Shown: positions 18,210 through 29,939, counted from the first letter of the stretch. The stretch: DNA of 64,000 nt from Chitinophagales bacterium (GCA_019638515.1 JAHBTS010000001.1:310001-374000), one strand, 5' to 3'. Translations and numbers: made by a program. Notes: a model not told the origin generated them from the sequence alone.

Positions 18210-18563
18210 ATGCGCAAATTTGGTATAGGTTTTATAGTTTTTTTCTGCCTGTTGATGGTAGAAGGTTTTGCTCAGAAAGCACAGAATACGGGATATTTGC
18301 TGATGCGGGTTTACGATTCCAACAAGTTTGTGGCATCGGGGAATATTTACATCAATTCTAAGATATTTATTACCTACGAAGATGGCAAGTTTGAAACCAT
18401 AGAGTTACTTCCGTTTAACGAAAAAAACGAAATTGAAAATTTGAAAAAGATAGGTGCCACACTCAATGAAATTAAGAAGAAAGGATATTTGCTTATGAGT
18501 GCAACCACCACCGGAGAGCAAGGTGCTTTAATTTCCGATTATGTGTTTTTGAAACAGTTTTAG
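18210..18563 (+). CDS. Small secreted protein of unknown function
   Basis: A 117-residue protein with a clear signal peptide (MRKFGIGFIVFFCLLMVEGFA, cleavage near AQKAQ). I do not recognise the mature part. It reads as a short beta-rich segment (TGYLLMRVYDS ... NIYINSKIFITYEDGKFETIELLPF) followed by a charged helix (NEKNEIENLKKIGATLNEIKKKG) and a last strand with SDYVFLKQF. No cysteines or metal motifs stand out. It is preceded by a plausible promoter and faces the next gene tail to tail with a 5-bp gap, so it is likely monocistronic. Codon use matches its neighbours. Confidence 0.7.
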   Translation: MRKFGIGFIVFFCLLMVEGFAQKAQNTGYLLMRVYDSNKFVASGNIYINSKIFITYEDGKFETIELLPFNEKNEIENLKKIGATLNEIKKKGYLLMSATTTGEQGALISDYVFLKQF

Positions 18564-18568
18564 GTTTA

Positions 18569-19243
18569 TTACCATTTACCGAATTTGGCAGCGGCATAGC
18601 GCATGGCTGTGTAAGTTAAACGCTCTACTTTTTGAGTGCTGCTATTGGCCATTACAATCATAGCTTTTGCCACATTTTTGGCATCAATTCCTTTATAGGG
18701 TTTTAGTTTTCCGGTGAATACAAATGCAAAGGTTTTGGCTATTTGCTTTCCGATGGCTTCGCCTAATCTAAAATCTTCGCGTTCGCCTAAAAGAAAAGAT
18801 GGTTGAAGTATAATTAAGCTGTTGTAATCTAATTTTTCTAATGCTTCTTCCAGTTTCCCTTTTATGCGGCTATAGAAAATTTTAGACTGGCTATTGGCAC
18901 CAATGCTGGATACGAGTATAAATTTGGAGGCTCCATTTTCTTTACAAAACTGTGCTGTTTGTAAAGGTATATCGAAGTCTATTTTTTTGAAATTGGATTG
19001 TGAGCCTGCTTTGGAAATGGTGGTTCCCATAGCACAAAAAATATCATCAGCCACTAGGCTGCTTTTAAGTTCGTGTAGGTTGCTGAAATCTGTAACAATA
19101 TTTTCTACTCCAAATAGTGGTGGTGTAATGCGCTTGCGCGACAGTACTATTATTTTCTCATACAATTGTGAGGCTACTAACAGTTCTAAGCACAAATTGC
19201 CTACCAAGCCGGTTGCGCCAAATATTAAGGCTGTTTTTTTCAT
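18569..19243 (-). CDS. NAD(P)H-binding atypical short-chain dehydrogenase (HTATIP2/YwnB-like)
   Basis: A 224-residue Rossmann-fold protein. The dinucleotide motif is at the very N-terminus (LIFGATGLVGN), and a second hallmark, FCAMGTTISKAGSQ, is typical of the NAD(P)-binding subfamily related to human HTATIP2 and bacterial YwnB-type oxidoreductases. VSSIGANSQSKIFYSRIKG carries the Tyr/Lys pair region (Y..K spacing loosened, as in atypical SDRs), and LQPSFLLGERED is the usual substrate-side loop. No reaction is assigned for this subfamily from sequence. It lies 23 bp downstream of the arginine decarboxylase gene on the same strand, so the two are probably co-transcribed. Confidence 0.8.
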   Translation of the reverse strand: MKKTALIFGATGLVGNLCLELLVASQLYEKIIVLSRKRITPPLFGVENIVTDFSNLHELKSSLVADDIFCAMGTTISKAGSQSNFKKIDFDIPLQTAQFCKENGASKFILVSSIGANSQSKIFYSRIKGKLEEALEKLDYNSLIILQPSFLLGEREDFRLGEAIGKQIAKTFAFVFTGKLKPYKGIDAKNVAKAMIVMANSSTQKVERLTYTAMRYAAAKFGKW

Positions 19244-19266
19244 GCAAGTAAATTTCAGCGGGGTTT

Positions 19267-20661
19267 TTAATAGCCTAAAATTTTCATCATGCTTTCGGCT
19301 GTTTGCTCTTCGGCAAAAACATGGTATTCAAATTTTCCTTTCTTTTTTTCATCTATTAAAATGTGCGGAGGCGAAGGAAGCAGGCAGTGTTTTATACCGC
19401 CATAGCCGCTTAGCGTATCTTGGTAAGCTCCGGTATTGAAGAAGCCTATAAATAGTTTTTCTCCCGGTTTTACGTTGGGTAAATACACTTGGTTTATATG
19501 AGAATCGCTGTTGTAATAATCGCCTACATCGCAGGTAATACCGCCAAGGTTTACGCGTTTGTATTCATTGTCCCATAGGTTTATTGGCAACATAATAAAG
19601 CGCTGCGAAAGCCCCCAAATATCGGGGAGGTTGTTCATAAGCGAGCCATCGAGCATATACCAAGTTTCGCGATCGTTTTGTTGTTTTTGACCTAGCACGC
19701 TAAATATTACGCAGCCGCTTTCGCCTACGGTATAGCTGCCAAATTCGGTGTAAATATCGGGTTCATCTACGCCTTCTTGTGTGCATACACTTTTTATTTG
19801 CGATACAATTTCGTTTATCATGTATTCGTAATCGAAATCGAATGCCAAAGATTGCTTAATGGGCATGCCGCCACCTAAGTTGAGTGCGGTAAGTTCGGGG
19901 CATAGTTTTTTTAGCTCGCAATATACTTTCAGGCTTTTGTGAAATTCGGTCCAGTAGTAGTTTACGTCTTTTATACCGGTGTCTATAAAAAAGTGAAGCA
20001 TCTTTAGCTTCAACTTGGGATTGTGTTGAATTTTTTCTTTAAAGAAAGGTAAAATATCTTTGTATCCAATTCCTAAACGCGAGGTGTAAAACTCGTATTT
20101 AGGCTCTTCTTCGGCTGCAATACGAATGCCGATATTCATGGGTTCATCGGGCAGGTTGTATTTTTCTAATTCATCTAAATTATCCATTACAGGAATAATA
20201 TTGGAGTACCCAGCTTTTATGAAATCGGTAATATTGTCAATATACCGTTGGGTTTTAAAGCCGTTGCAAACAATGGTAATGTCGTTGCTTATCTTCTTTT
20301 TCTCTTCTAAGCGCTTTATTATTTCAAAATCGAAAGCACTGGAAGTTTCTAACTGCACTTTGTTTTTAAGTGCTTCTTCTACCACGAAAGAAAAGTGGTT
20401 GCTTTTGGTGCAGTAGCAATAAATGTAGTTTCCCTTATAGTCGTTGTTAGCAAACGAAGCATTAAAAAGCCTGCGTGCTTTTTGAATTTGCTGCCCAATT
20501 TTAGGTAAGTAGGTAAGGCGTAGAGGAGAGCCATATTTTTCAATAATTTCCATTAAAGGCAACTCGTTGAAACGGAGTGTGTTGTCTTTAATATCAAATT
20601 CGCGTTGCGGGAAATCGAATGTTTGTTCAATTAACTCGCGGTAGCGTGGGTTTTTATTCAT
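19267..20661 (-). CDS. speA: Arginine decarboxylase, fold-III PLP enzyme (short Bacteroidota form)
   Basis: A 464-residue cytoplasmic enzyme expected to convert arginine to agmatine, the first step toward putrescine. It is an alanine-racemase-fold PLP decarboxylase: the PLP lysine is in YCYCTKSNHF (Lys86), the phosphate-binding glycines are in LNLGGGMP, and the late active-site region contains GGITCDVGDYY. It is much shorter than the ~630-residue E. coli/Bacteroides SpeA and lacks its long insert and C-terminal extension, but resembles the shorter form annotated as arginine decarboxylase in flavobacteria. Diaminopimelate or carboxynorspermidine decarboxylase activity is the main alternative. 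No agmatine-processing gene is nearby. Confidence 0.75.
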   Translation of the reverse strand: MNKNPRYRELIEQTFDFPQREFDIKDNTLRFNELPLMEIIEKYGSPLRLTYLPKIGQQIQKARRLFNASFANNDYKGNYIYCYCTKSNHFSFVVEEALKNKVQLETSSAFDFEIIKRLEEKKKISNDITIVCNGFKTQRYIDNITDFIKAGYSNIIPVMDNLDELEKYNLPDEPMNIGIRIAAEEEPKYEFYTSRLGIGYKDILPFFKEKIQHNPKLKLKMLHFFIDTGIKDVNYYWTEFHKSLKVYCELKKLCPELTALNLGGGMPIKQSLAFDFDYEYMINEIVSQIKSVCTQEGVDEPDIYTEFGSYTVGESGCVIFSVLGQKQQNDRETWYMLDGSLMNNLPDIWGLSQRFIMLPINLWDNEYKRVNLGGITCDVGDYYNSDSHINQVYLPNVKPGEKLFIGFFNTGAYQDTLSGYGGIKHCLLPSPPHILIDEKKKGKFEYHVFAEEQTAESMMKILGY

Positions 20662-20758
20662 TTCTTATGCTTGAAATATTTCGCGTGTAAAATTAAGAAT
20701 TTTGCAACCGCATGTTGAATCTTTTTAGTTTTAAAACCCAATAGTAAATTTCTATAAA

Positions 20759-21598
20759 ATGAGCAATGTGGTGAATATATTTAAGGAGCATTCTTACAAC
20801 GAGGCACTGGTTAGCGAAGGTTATGCCATTGTTCCTTTTTTAAATGAGGGCGAAGTGGAAGTGTTGCGCCAAATTTTTAAGGAGCACCATCCTAGTTTGC
20901 CGGAAGGTATGTATGCTTCTTCGCACGCTGCCGACTTTAATTTGCGCAGTAAAATGAACGAAGCCATCAAGCAACATTGTGCCCGTGCCATTGATGTTAC
21001 TTTTAAAAATTGTACTGCTTTGGGTGCAACTTTTATGGTGAAAAGTAAAGGCGCCAATGGCAGCTTGCGCCCGCACCAAGATTGGAGTATTGTAGATGAA
21101 AGCAAATTTAATTCGTACAATATTTGGTTGCCGCTGGTAGATGTAAGTGAAGAAAATGGTACGCTGCTCATACTGCCCAAAAGTCATGTGTTTGTAGATG
21201 CTGTGCGGGGTTTAAATATTCCTTCGAGCTACGAAAATGTAATTGATGAGGTGTGGAAGTTGTTGGTTCCTTTACATGTAAAAGCGGGCAATGCTGTGGT
21301 GTACGACCATCGCTTGCTGCATGCTTCGGGTTTAAATAATAGCAGCGAAACAAGGCTTACAGTGGTATATGGCATTGTGCCTAAAGATGCCGAAATGCGT
21401 TATTACTTTGGCAATAATGGAAGTATAGAAGTGTATAGTTGCTCTCCCGAGTTTTACTTTACGCAGGAAATAAATAATGGGCCTGCAGGGCTACAGCAAT
21501 TGGCAACTTTTGCAAATGCCAATCCGGTGCTGAGTACTGCCGATTTGCAAACGTTTTATCCAAAAAAGAAATCGTGGTGGAGCCGTATTTGGAATTAA
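20759..21598 (+). CDS. Phytanoyl-CoA dioxygenase (PhyH)-family Fe(II)/2-oxoglutarate oxygenase
   Basis: A 279-residue soluble protein of the PhyH family, whose members hydroxylate small or lipid substrates using Fe(II), 2-oxoglutarate and O2. The iron triad is visible: His106 and Asp108 in LRPHQDWS, and the distal histidine in DHRLLHASG (His188). Arg199 in [11 protein letters not shown] is placed to bind 2-oxoglutarate. The substrate is not predictable because the family ranges from fatty acyl-CoA to ectoine and secondary metabolites. It is divergent from the arginine decarboxylase gene and overlaps the convergent aroC stop by four bases. Confidence 0.82.
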   Translation: MSNVVNIFKEHSYNEALVSEGYAIVPFLNEGEVEVLRQIFKEHHPSLPEGMYASSHAADFNLRSKMNEAIKQHCARAIDVTFKNCTALGATFMVKSKGANGSLRPHQDWSIVDESKFNSYNIWLPLVDVSEENGTLLILPKSHVFVDAVRGLNIPSSYENVIDEVWKLLVPLHVKAGNAVVYDHRLLHASGLNNSSETRLTVVYGIVPKDAEMRYYFGNNGSIEVYSCSPEFYFTQEINNGPAGLQQLATFANANPVLSTADLQTFYPKKKSWWSRIWN

Positions 21599-22674
21599 AG
21601 CCGATTGCTTTTGCTTCTTAATACAGCGTCTGCCAATACCAATGCAGCCATTGCTTCTACAATAGGTACGGCACGCGGCACCACACAAGGATCGTGCCTG
21701 CCCGAATTTTTTAACTCAACGGTATTGCCATTTTGGTCTATACTTTGTTGTGTTTGCATAATGGTGGCCACAGGTTTAAAAGCAACATTGAAATAAATAT
21801 CCATACCGTTGCTAATGCCTCCTTGTATGCCTCCCGAAAAATTAGTGGCAGTTTTTATGCCATTGTCGGTTTGTATAAATACATCGTTGTGTTGGCTGCC
21901 TTTCATACTGGCTGCGGCAAAGCCCGAGCCATATTCAAAGCCTTTTACGGCATTGATGCTTAACATAGCTTTGGCAAGTTCTGCCTGCAATTTATCGAAT
22001 ACGGGTTCTCCAATTCCTGCAGGCACGTGTTGTATTACACAACTCACTATTCCGCCCAATGTGTCGCCTTGGTTTCGCGCTTGTTGTATGGCTTCTATCA
22101 TTTGTGCAGCAACATTTTCATCGGGACACCGCACTATGTTTTTTTCAATATCGGAAAGGTTGAGTTGGGTGTAATCTTGAGTGAGTTTTATAGTGCCAAT
22201 TTGCGAAACATAGGCAGCAATGGTAATGCCGTAATGTTGCAATAGCAATTTGGCAATGGCTCCGGCAGCTACACGTGCAGCAGTTTCGCGAGCGCTGCTT
22301 CTGCCGCCACCTCGGTGATCGCGGTAGCCAAATTTTTGTTGCCATGTAAAATCGGCATGTGATGGTCGAAAGGAGTGCTTTAAGTAATCGTAATCTTGCG
22401 GTTTGGCATCGCTGTTGGCAATAAGTAATGCTATGGGCGTACCAAGTGTAATACCTTCGTAAATGCCGCTTAGTATGTGAATACTGTCGCTTTCTTTACG
22501 CTGTGTGGTAATAGATGTCTGTCCGGGTTTTCGCCTATCAAGCTCTTGCTGAATGTATGCTACATCCACATGTAAGCCGGCAGGGCAGCCGTCTATTACC
22601 ACACCAATGCCGTTTCCATGGCTTTCGCCAAAAGTGGTTATGCAAAAAAGTTTGCCAAATGAATTGGATTGCAA
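21595..22674 (-). CDS. aroC: Chorismate synthase
   Basis: A 359-residue cytoplasmic flavin-dependent enzyme that makes chorismate from 5-enolpyruvylshikimate-3-phosphate, the last common step to aromatic amino acids, folate and quinones. Signatures run in order: [10 protein letters not shown] at the N-terminus, the basic FMN/phosphate region [16 protein letters not shown] (~130), [24 protein letters not shown], and the C-terminal [12 protein letters not shown]. Length is normal. No other shikimate genes are adjacent. The gene is single, with its 3' end overlapping the PhyH-family gene by four bases. Confidence 0.97.
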   Translation of the reverse strand: MQSNSFGKLFCITTFGESHGNGIGVVIDGCPAGLHVDVAYIQQELDRRKPGQTSITTQRKESDSIHILSGIYEGITLGTPIALLIANSDAKPQDYDYLKHSFRPSHADFTWQQKFGYRDHRGGGRSSARETAARVAAGAIAKLLLQHYGITIAAYVSQIGTIKLTQDYTQLNLSDIEKNIVRCPDENVAAQMIEAIQQARNQGDTLGGIVSCVIQHVPAGIGEPVFDKLQAELAKAMLSINAVKGFEYGSGFAAASMKGSQHNDVFIQTDNGIKTATNFSGGIQGGISNGMDIYFNVAFKPVATIMQTQQSIDQNGNTVELKNSGRHDPCVVPRAVPIVEAMAALVLADAVLRSKSNRL

Positions 22675-22727
22675 CTGAAATATTTTCGGCTAAATTATGC
22701 TTACTTTTGAACTTCGCATTGCCTGAT

Positions 22728-25700
22728 TTATTTTACTATCAATTGCTTGCTCGTAGTTTCGTTTTCAGTAGCAAGCGATACTATGTAATTACCTGCTACC
22801 AAGGCACTAATATCTAAAGGTATGGTATTTAAACCTGCAAAAACATTGGTGCTGTGTTTCCATACGGTAGTTCCCTTTATATCGGTAATAGAAATGGTGG
22901 CTACACTTTGAGTAGAAATATTGGCTACCAAACTGCTTACGCTAAGAGCCGGATTTGGCATAAGTTGTATCCATTTTACAGCACTGCTTTCTTTAAGTTG
23001 TGCTGTAACTACGGAGCTGATATCGTTGTTGCCATCAAAGTCTTTTTGATATAGGCGGTAGTAGTATCTTATTCCTGCTTGTACATTTTTATCGTTGAAG
23101 ATATAGTTGTTGCTTGCAGTAGAATTGCCGGCACCATCTACCCAGCCAATGGCATCGAAGTTGCTGCCGTCTGTACTGCGTTGCACTTCAAATCCTGCAT
23201 TGTTTATTTCAACAGCGGTTGTCCAGCTTAGTTCGATAAACTTATTGTCAATTGGTTTTGCTGCGAGCGAAACTAATTTTACAGGGAGCGGTTGTCCTGC
23301 TCCGCTGTTGCCGCCCACACCAAATCCGCTAAAGAATTTGAGATTGGTTCTGCGAGCAGAATTTTGCTGTGCAAAATCGGGTGTGGCAAAATGTGTGCTT
23401 GCAATATCGTGCGAGCCTTGGAATCCCCAGTTGCCGGAGTTCCATGAGCTGCGTTTCATAATGCGCAATTCGTTTGGTGTACTTTCTAATTCATCTTGGT
23501 TGCTGGCGTTCATAAATGGTGCTGCCAACTGGATGTTGTATGGTAAACTATCGCCACTGTATTCAACATGCCATAGGTAATCGCCTTTTACATCTACCCA
23601 ATTGCCTGTTCCGTCTTCTATGGCAGAACTGTGATCGCCATAAGGTTTGCCAGTTAAGCCCACATTAGCAGTGTCGGGGTCGGCATCGTAAAATGTTGCT
23701 ATCACAGAGTTTCCGCTGCTGGAGTTGTCTAAAATATCTAATGTTACCGGAGTATAATACATGGCATTTGGAGTGGCATGTTTGCCAACCACATCTTCAA
23801 ATCCGATAGGGAATAAGTAAGTAGCTGCATTTCCGATTTTTCTATATAAGATGCCTTGAAAGAATGCATCGTTGGTGTTGCCGTTTACCCTGGTTACGGC
23901 ATTGCTGTCTGGATTATAGATGTAAACGGTTTTAAATCTAAATCCACTTTCGGCATCGCTTCCTTCGCTAATGAGTTTTCCTTTTTTTAGGTTTAAGAAA
24001 TTGTCTATTACCAAGTTGGCTCCAAGCATCGCTTTGGAGTTGTCGCCAGTATTGTTTTTATCTACTTGAAGGCTAGCAATTTTACCTATTGTTGTAAGTG
24101 GTAAGCGAAGATCAACTAACTGCTGTACGGGACCACTAATGTTAATAAGGGCGCAGTTGAGAGTGGTACAGCTATCGTATTCTAATTCGCTCCAAATTTT
24201 TATATCGCCTTTTACGTCAATAGTTTTGTTTCCCTGTAAAATTCTGGTACTAGTTAGTTTTGCCAGTAGATCGTTTTTTATAGAGATGTTTTTTTGGAGC
24301 GTAACAGAGTCTGCTGTAATCCATAGATTACACAATTCGCCTGAATCCATGGCAAAAGATTGGTGGCCTACTGCACTTAGTATTAAAGCGCCTTGCTCTT
24401 CTACATTGTAGTTTTGCGTACAAGTGCCCACACCGCTGTAGATAAGGCTGTAGCCTTGCATGTTTACATCTCCGGTGGCATATATGTTGTTGTAGTCTAA
24501 GTTAATGTAAGTGCTGTTTAGTAAAGCTAAGCTGTGTAAGGTAAAGTTGCCACCGAGTGTCCACGAATAGTTTTCGGTTGCTATAACTACATCAATGCTA
24601 TCGCTGCCGGCAGCGCCCGGTGCTTTATAGTTGCGCCAGTTTAAATCGGAAGTGGTGTGGCTATTTTCTCTTCCAACCCAAATGTAGTATTGTCCAAATT
24701 GGTCGGCACCGATGGTAGAGTTTGCTTTTATTGGTCTTATATCGCCATCGAAATCGTGGTGTAAATCGTCTAGCTCCAATCCTGTTTCAATACAAGGTGA
24801 ATTGGCGGTAATGTGTAAATCGGTTTCAGATTTGAATAATGGATTGCTTGCAATTGAGTTGGGTTCTTGATTAGGTGAGAATACCGTTTCCCAGCTGCTG
24901 AGTGTGGAATAGGCGCTGTATGAAGCTGTATTTCCTACGCCTCCAACTTTGTAGCCCGGTGTGTAGTAGTTATTAAAATCGCAGCCAATAGCCGACCAAA
25001 TATCGCTTGCAGAAGCTGTGGTAATGGCAAAAATATCGGTGCCCGCTTTTGCAGCAGCTGTGTCTATTTGCACAATGTTGTTTACAACGGTTAGGTTAGA
25101 AACCATTGGATTGGTAAGGTCGGTAGAGTTGATGCGAATACCGGCAGGGCTGTTGGTCATGGCAGCTAAGCTATCGGTATCGTAAGCGCCATTCATGAGT
25201 ATGGAGTTATATACTACAAAATCTGTGTGGCCGCCAATTACTCCAATTCCTGCTGCATGGTCGCCTTGTGCAGAGTTTCCGTTGGCAAGTACTGCATACA
25301 CCATGTTGTTCGAAATTTGGTTGTTGGTAGCAGTAGTATCTATGCTGTTTAGGTATGCAATGCCAATGGCAGAAAGTCCTGCTTGGTTGGTAATATGGTG
25401 AACTGTGTTGCCATCTACTTGCACGCCAATAAATTTTACCGCAGAATCGCTTCTCTGCATTTGGCTATTCCATAAGTTTTCTTGAATGCTTCCTAAGTAA
25501 ATTCCTGCACGGTCGGCAGTATCGGAGATGTTGAAAATGTCGCCACCTACATATTTTACTTCATTGGCTCTAACAATGGTGTTTTGTTGGTTTGCAAGCA
25601 CAATGCCGGCTGCGCCAATAGCGTTTATGCCTTCAACATCGGGTCCAATTGTATTGGCAAGTATAGAGTTAGATTGGTTTAAGTAGCTGCTGCTACCTGC

Positions 25701-26807
25701 AAGCACAATGCCATAGCGTACACGCTGTACATAATTTTTTTCAAATGAATTATGATGGTTTCCCCAACCTTGGTTAGCTTCAGGAGTGGTTAAATCTTTA
25801 TTAGAATAAACTCCGAAAGTGATGTGTGATGTTGTGTTTTGTGGTGAACCTCCGCTTATATTGCAATAGCGTATAGTATCGAATTGACAACCATTGTTGG
25901 TACCGTTTGAAGCTAAGTGAATAACTGCGGAATTGTTGGCAGCAGAATCGTTTTTAATGGTAAACGAGCGCTCCGATGTGGTGGTAGCAGTTCTGCCATC
26001 TATGGTAACGCGATCTGCCCCATTAAGTTTAATGATAGCTCCGGCACTTTTTCCTTTTATTTCAATACCTGTGGTATATGGTTTTATGCGTAATCTGTAG
26101 GTGGCAGAGTCTTTTACGGTGCAACCGTTGTATTCTATCCATTCGTTCAGGGCTACGGCTCCATTTTCGTTGTCTAGCGATTGGTGAATAGAAACCGTAA
26201 CATTTGCTTTTAGTGCGCCATTGTTTATGGCATCAAACAATCCATTGCTTTTTGTGAGCGAAAGGAAGTTGGTATCGTTGGCAACACCCAGCGGGTCTAT
26301 AGTTAAATTACCGCTGTAAGTTTTAATTGTTCTAAAAAAGTTTGTAACGCCCGAAACCGGAAATTGAGCTCCGGTTAGCACTACACTGCTTGGCGATATG
26401 GCAAAAGAAACGGTATTCCATCCGGCTTCGCCCACACTATCTTCTGCAATAATGAAATACTCGATACTATCGGTAGCAGTAGGTGCCGAAGTAAGTTTTG
26501 CAAAATCAAAATCGAGTTGAAATGGCGATGAACTATTGGTGGCCTCTACATACTTCCAACCATTGCTCAGGTTGTCGTTGGTGGCGGCTAGCGAGTTGTT
26601 TTCACTCTTCTTTTTATAGTAAAGGCGTGGCTTAAAGCCTGTGGCAATATTTATGCCATTGCTGTCTGTAATGGTAGCATTTATGCTAATAGGTGTTGTT
26701 GCCGTGCAGTTCGCAGGAGTAAAGCTTATGCTTGGTACATCTGCGAAAGAATTTGCTGCAAATACCAGTGCAGCAAATAGCATTCCAAAGTTGCTAAACG
26801 TTTTCAT
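22728..26807 (-). CDS. Large T9SS-secreted parallel beta-helix surface protein
   Basis: A 1359-residue exported protein. I start it at the ATG of MKTFSNFGMLF (26807), because the signal peptide begins there; the 11 residues in frame upstream look non-coding. After an Ig-like segment, residues ~170-680 carry Asn- and Gly-rich repeats typical of right-handed beta-helix domains (VHHITNQAGLSAIGI, NNIVQIDTAAAKAG). A second solenoid-like region runs to ~1000. Near the C-terminus is a fibronectin-like segment (IELSWTTAVEINNAGFEVQ), then a type A sorting domain (MPNPALSVSSL ... AGNYIVSLATE ... KQLIVK) for type IX secretion. Function is unknown; glycan binding or degradation is a common role of such beta-helices. 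Confidence 0.85.
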   Translation of the reverse strand: MKTFSNFGMLFAALVFAANSFADVPSISFTPANCTATTPISINATITDSNGINIATGFKPRLYYKKKSENNSLAATNDNLSNGWKYVEATNSSSPFQLDFDFAKLTSAPTATDSIEYFIIAEDSVGEAGWNTVSFAISPSSVVLTGAQFPVSGVTNFFRTIKTYSGNLTIDPLGVANDTNFLSLTKSNGLFDAINNGALKANVTVSIHQSLDNENGAVALNEWIEYNGCTVKDSATYRLRIKPYTTGIEIKGKSAGAIIKLNGADRVTIDGRTATTTSERSFTIKNDSAANNSAVIHLASNGTNNGCQFDTIRYCNISGGSPQNTTSHITFGVYSNKDLTTPEANQGWGNHHNSFEKNYVQRVRYGIVLAGSSSYLNQSNSILANTIGPDVEGINAIGAAGIVLANQQNTIVRANEVKYVGGDIFNISDTADRAGIYLGSIQENLWNSQMQRSDSAVKFIGVQVDGNTVHHITNQAGLSAIGIAYLNSIDTTATNNQISNNMVYAVLANGNSAQGDHAAGIGVIGGHTDFVVYNSILMNGAYDTDSLAAMTNSPAGIRINSTDLTNPMVSNLTVVNNIVQIDTAAAKAGTDIFAITTASASDIWSAIGCDFNNYYTPGYKVGGVGNTASYSAYSTLSSWETVFSPNQEPNSIASNPLFKSETDLHITANSPCIETGLELDDLHHDFDGDIRPIKANSTIGADQFGQYYIWVGRENSHTTSDLNWRNYKAPGAAGSDSIDVVIATENYSWTLGGNFTLHSLALLNSTYINLDYNNIYATGDVNMQGYSLIYSGVGTCTQNYNVEEQGALILSAVGHQSFAMDSGELCNLWITADSVTLQKNISIKNDLLAKLTSTRILQGNKTIDVKGDIKIWSELEYDSCTTLNCALINISGPVQQLVDLRLPLTTIGKIASLQVDKNNTGDNSKAMLGANLVIDNFLNLKKGKLISEGSDAESGFRFKTVYIYNPDSNAVTRVNGNTNDAFFQGILYRKIGNAATYLFPIGFEDVVGKHATPNAMYYTPVTLDILDNSSSGNSVIATFYDADPDTANVGLTGKPYGDHSSAIEDGTGNWVDVKGDYLWHVEYSGDSLPYNIQLAAPFMNASNQDELESTPNELRIMKRSSWNSGNWGFQGSHDIASTHFATPDFAQQNSARRTNLKFFSGFGVGGNSGAGQPLPVKLVSLAAKPIDNKFIELSWTTAVEINNAGFEVQRSTDGSNFDAIGWVDGAGNSTASNNYIFNDKNVQAGIRYYYRLYQKDFDGNNDISSVVTAQLKESSAVKWIQLMPNPALSVSSLVANISTQSVATISITDIKGTTVWKHSTNVFAGLNTIPLDISALVAGNYIVSLATENETTSKQLIVK

Positions 26808-26971
26808 AACAGGTGGTGATGGACTGGAAGGAAAATCCATCTAACTCGCTGTTACGACTATATGCAGAACTTGTTTCGTTTTTAACACTTCAAGTTAAAT
26901 TTTTTTATTATTAAAGTTAAGGAAATGAAGGCAGGATAAGTATTTTGGCTGTTCGTTTACGAATAAAAAAT

Positions 26972-27583
26972 ATGAAACATTCATTTGTGTTGCATCCATG
27001 GCATGGAGTTGAAAGAGGAGAAGAGTCTCCCGAAATTCTAACGGCTTTTATTGAAATTGTACCAAGCGATACCGTAAAGTATGAGGTAGATAAGGCAAGT
27101 GGAATTTTAAAAGTAGATAGGCCACAGCAGTTTTCGAATGTGTTTCCGGCATTGTATGGTTTTGTGCCGCAAACATATTGTGCCGAAGCTGTTGCTGCCT
27201 TTTGTATGGAGCAAACCGATAGAAGCGGTATAAAAGGCGATGGCGATCCCTTAGATATTTGTGTGCTGAGTTCTGTGAATATTCCACACAGTAATATTTT
27301 GGTAAAGGCAGTGCCAATTGGCGGTTTTAGAATGATAGACCGCAATGAGGCAGACGATAAAATTATTGCCGTAATGAAAGACGATCCGCTCTATGGTTCA
27401 TGGAAATCGTTGACCGATGCCAATGAATTGGTAATAAACAGAATGAAACATTACTTCCTTACATATAAGGATATGCCGGGTTTTCAAAAAAAGGTGGAGA
27501 TTACACATACCTACGATAAACACGAGGCTATAGAAGTAATAAACCGAAGTGTTTCGGATTACGAAAAGCACTTCGGTTCATAA
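26972..27583 (+). CDS. ppa: Inorganic pyrophosphatase, family I
   Basis: A 203-residue soluble enzyme hydrolysing pyrophosphate to two phosphates, which pulls biosynthetic reactions forward. The metal-binding signature GDGDPLDICVL (Asp-x-Asp-Pro-x-Asp) is intact, with YGFVPQTYC before it and NEADDKIIAVMKDDP after it. I chose the ATG of MKHSF at 26972 because the nine codons upstream begin with TTG and are rich in Arg/Lys unlike family members. The last 40 bp of the gene fold into a strong hairpin that probably also terminates transcription between this gene and the convergent gyrB. Confidence 0.95.
   Translation: MKHSFVLHPWHGVERGEESPEILTAFIEIVPSDTVKYEVDKASGILKVDRPQQFSNVFPALYGFVPQTYCAEAVAAFCMEQTDRSGIKGDGDPLDICVLSSVNIPHSNILVKAVPIGGFRMIDRNEADDKIIAVMKDDPLYGSWKSLTDANELVINRMKHYFLTYKDMPGFQKKVEITHTYDKHEAIEVINRSVSDYEKHFGS
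27542..27578. terminator. Strong hairpin inside the 3' end of ppa (bidirectional terminator candidate)
   Basis: AACCGAAGTG plus TTTCG (27542-27556) pairs with CGAAA, a 2-nt bulge, and CACTTCGGTT (27562-27578), giving a 15-bp stem with a 5-base loop GATTA. It lies wholly in ppa codons, five bases before the end of the stop codon, and 28 bp downstream of the gyrB stop on the other strand. There is no long U-run on either side. Confidence 0.6.
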
Positions 27584-27605
27584 TTGTAGTTATGGTTTGC
27601 TTGTA

Positions 27606-29591
<1,986 letters not shown>

Positions 29592-29608
29592 TCACTGATA
29601 TAACTTGG

Positions 29609-29616
29609 CGAAAGTA
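29609..29616 (-). promoter_or_regulatory. Candidate -7 box of the gyrB promoter
   Basis: TACTTTCG on the minus strand matches TAnnTTYG and is followed by C. No TTG lies at the proper -33 distance. It sits between the upstream terminator and the gyrB ATG, so gyrB likely has its own promoter here. Confidence 0.4.
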
Positions 29617-29700
29617 AGTATTTAAAACGGCTTTTTGGAGTGCGATTGCCAGCGGGAAAAGAGTTGTTGAAAAGTTGTGTTGTACTGCCCTAGAACCAAC

Positions 29701-29729
29701 AAAAAAAGCCGCCCTAAAAGAGCGGCTTT
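29701..29729 (-). terminator. Intrinsic terminator of the small cysteine-rich lipoprotein gene
   Basis: On the minus strand AAAGCCGC (complement of 29722-29729) pairs with GCGGCTTT (complement of 29705-29712) and is followed by a continuous T-run. It is 18 bp after the stop of the small gene. Confidence 0.8.
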
Positions 29730-29747
29730 GCAAAATAATTAACTCAA

Positions 29748-29939
29748 TTATTCTGTTACCCATTTGCCTCCGCCAGCTTCGCATCCAAGTTTAGCTGCAT
29801 CGTAAACGGTTTGGTTGTCTTTTTCGCAGTACTTTACACCTGTTTTACTGCCGTTTATAGAACATTGGCCACATTTTTTACAAGATTGTGCGCCTGCAAG
29901 AATGGCAACTACTGCCAAAACTGATAATACTTTTTTCAT
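29748..29939 (-). CDS. Small cysteine-rich putative lipoprotein
   Basis: A 63-residue protein with an N-terminal export signal (MKKVLSVLAVVAILAGAQSC). The first cysteine after the hydrophobic stretch is a plausible lipidation site, although AQSC departs from the canonical lipobox. The mature part of ~44 residues has five cysteines arranged as CKKCGQC, then YCEKD, then GCEAGGGK, which suggests disulfides or metal binding in the periplasm. It carries its own terminator and stands alone. I do not know a function. The clear signal peptide, terminator and coding bias support it being real despite its size. Confidence 0.7.
   Translation of the reverse strand: MKKVLSVLAVVAILAGAQSCKKCGQCSINGSKTGVKYCEKDNQTVYDAAKLGCEAGGGKWVTE

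Noticed and set aside
20759..21598. PhyH-family gene as part of a phytanic-acid alpha-oxidation route with the SCP2-racemase gene
   Set aside because: The genes are ~38 kb apart, the PhyH family is very broad, and no other alpha-oxidation gene is present.
23107..23580. 157-codon open frame antisense to the beta-helix surface-protein gene
   Set aside because: No signal, motif or regulatory element supports it, and the opposite strand is a convincing T9SS protein.
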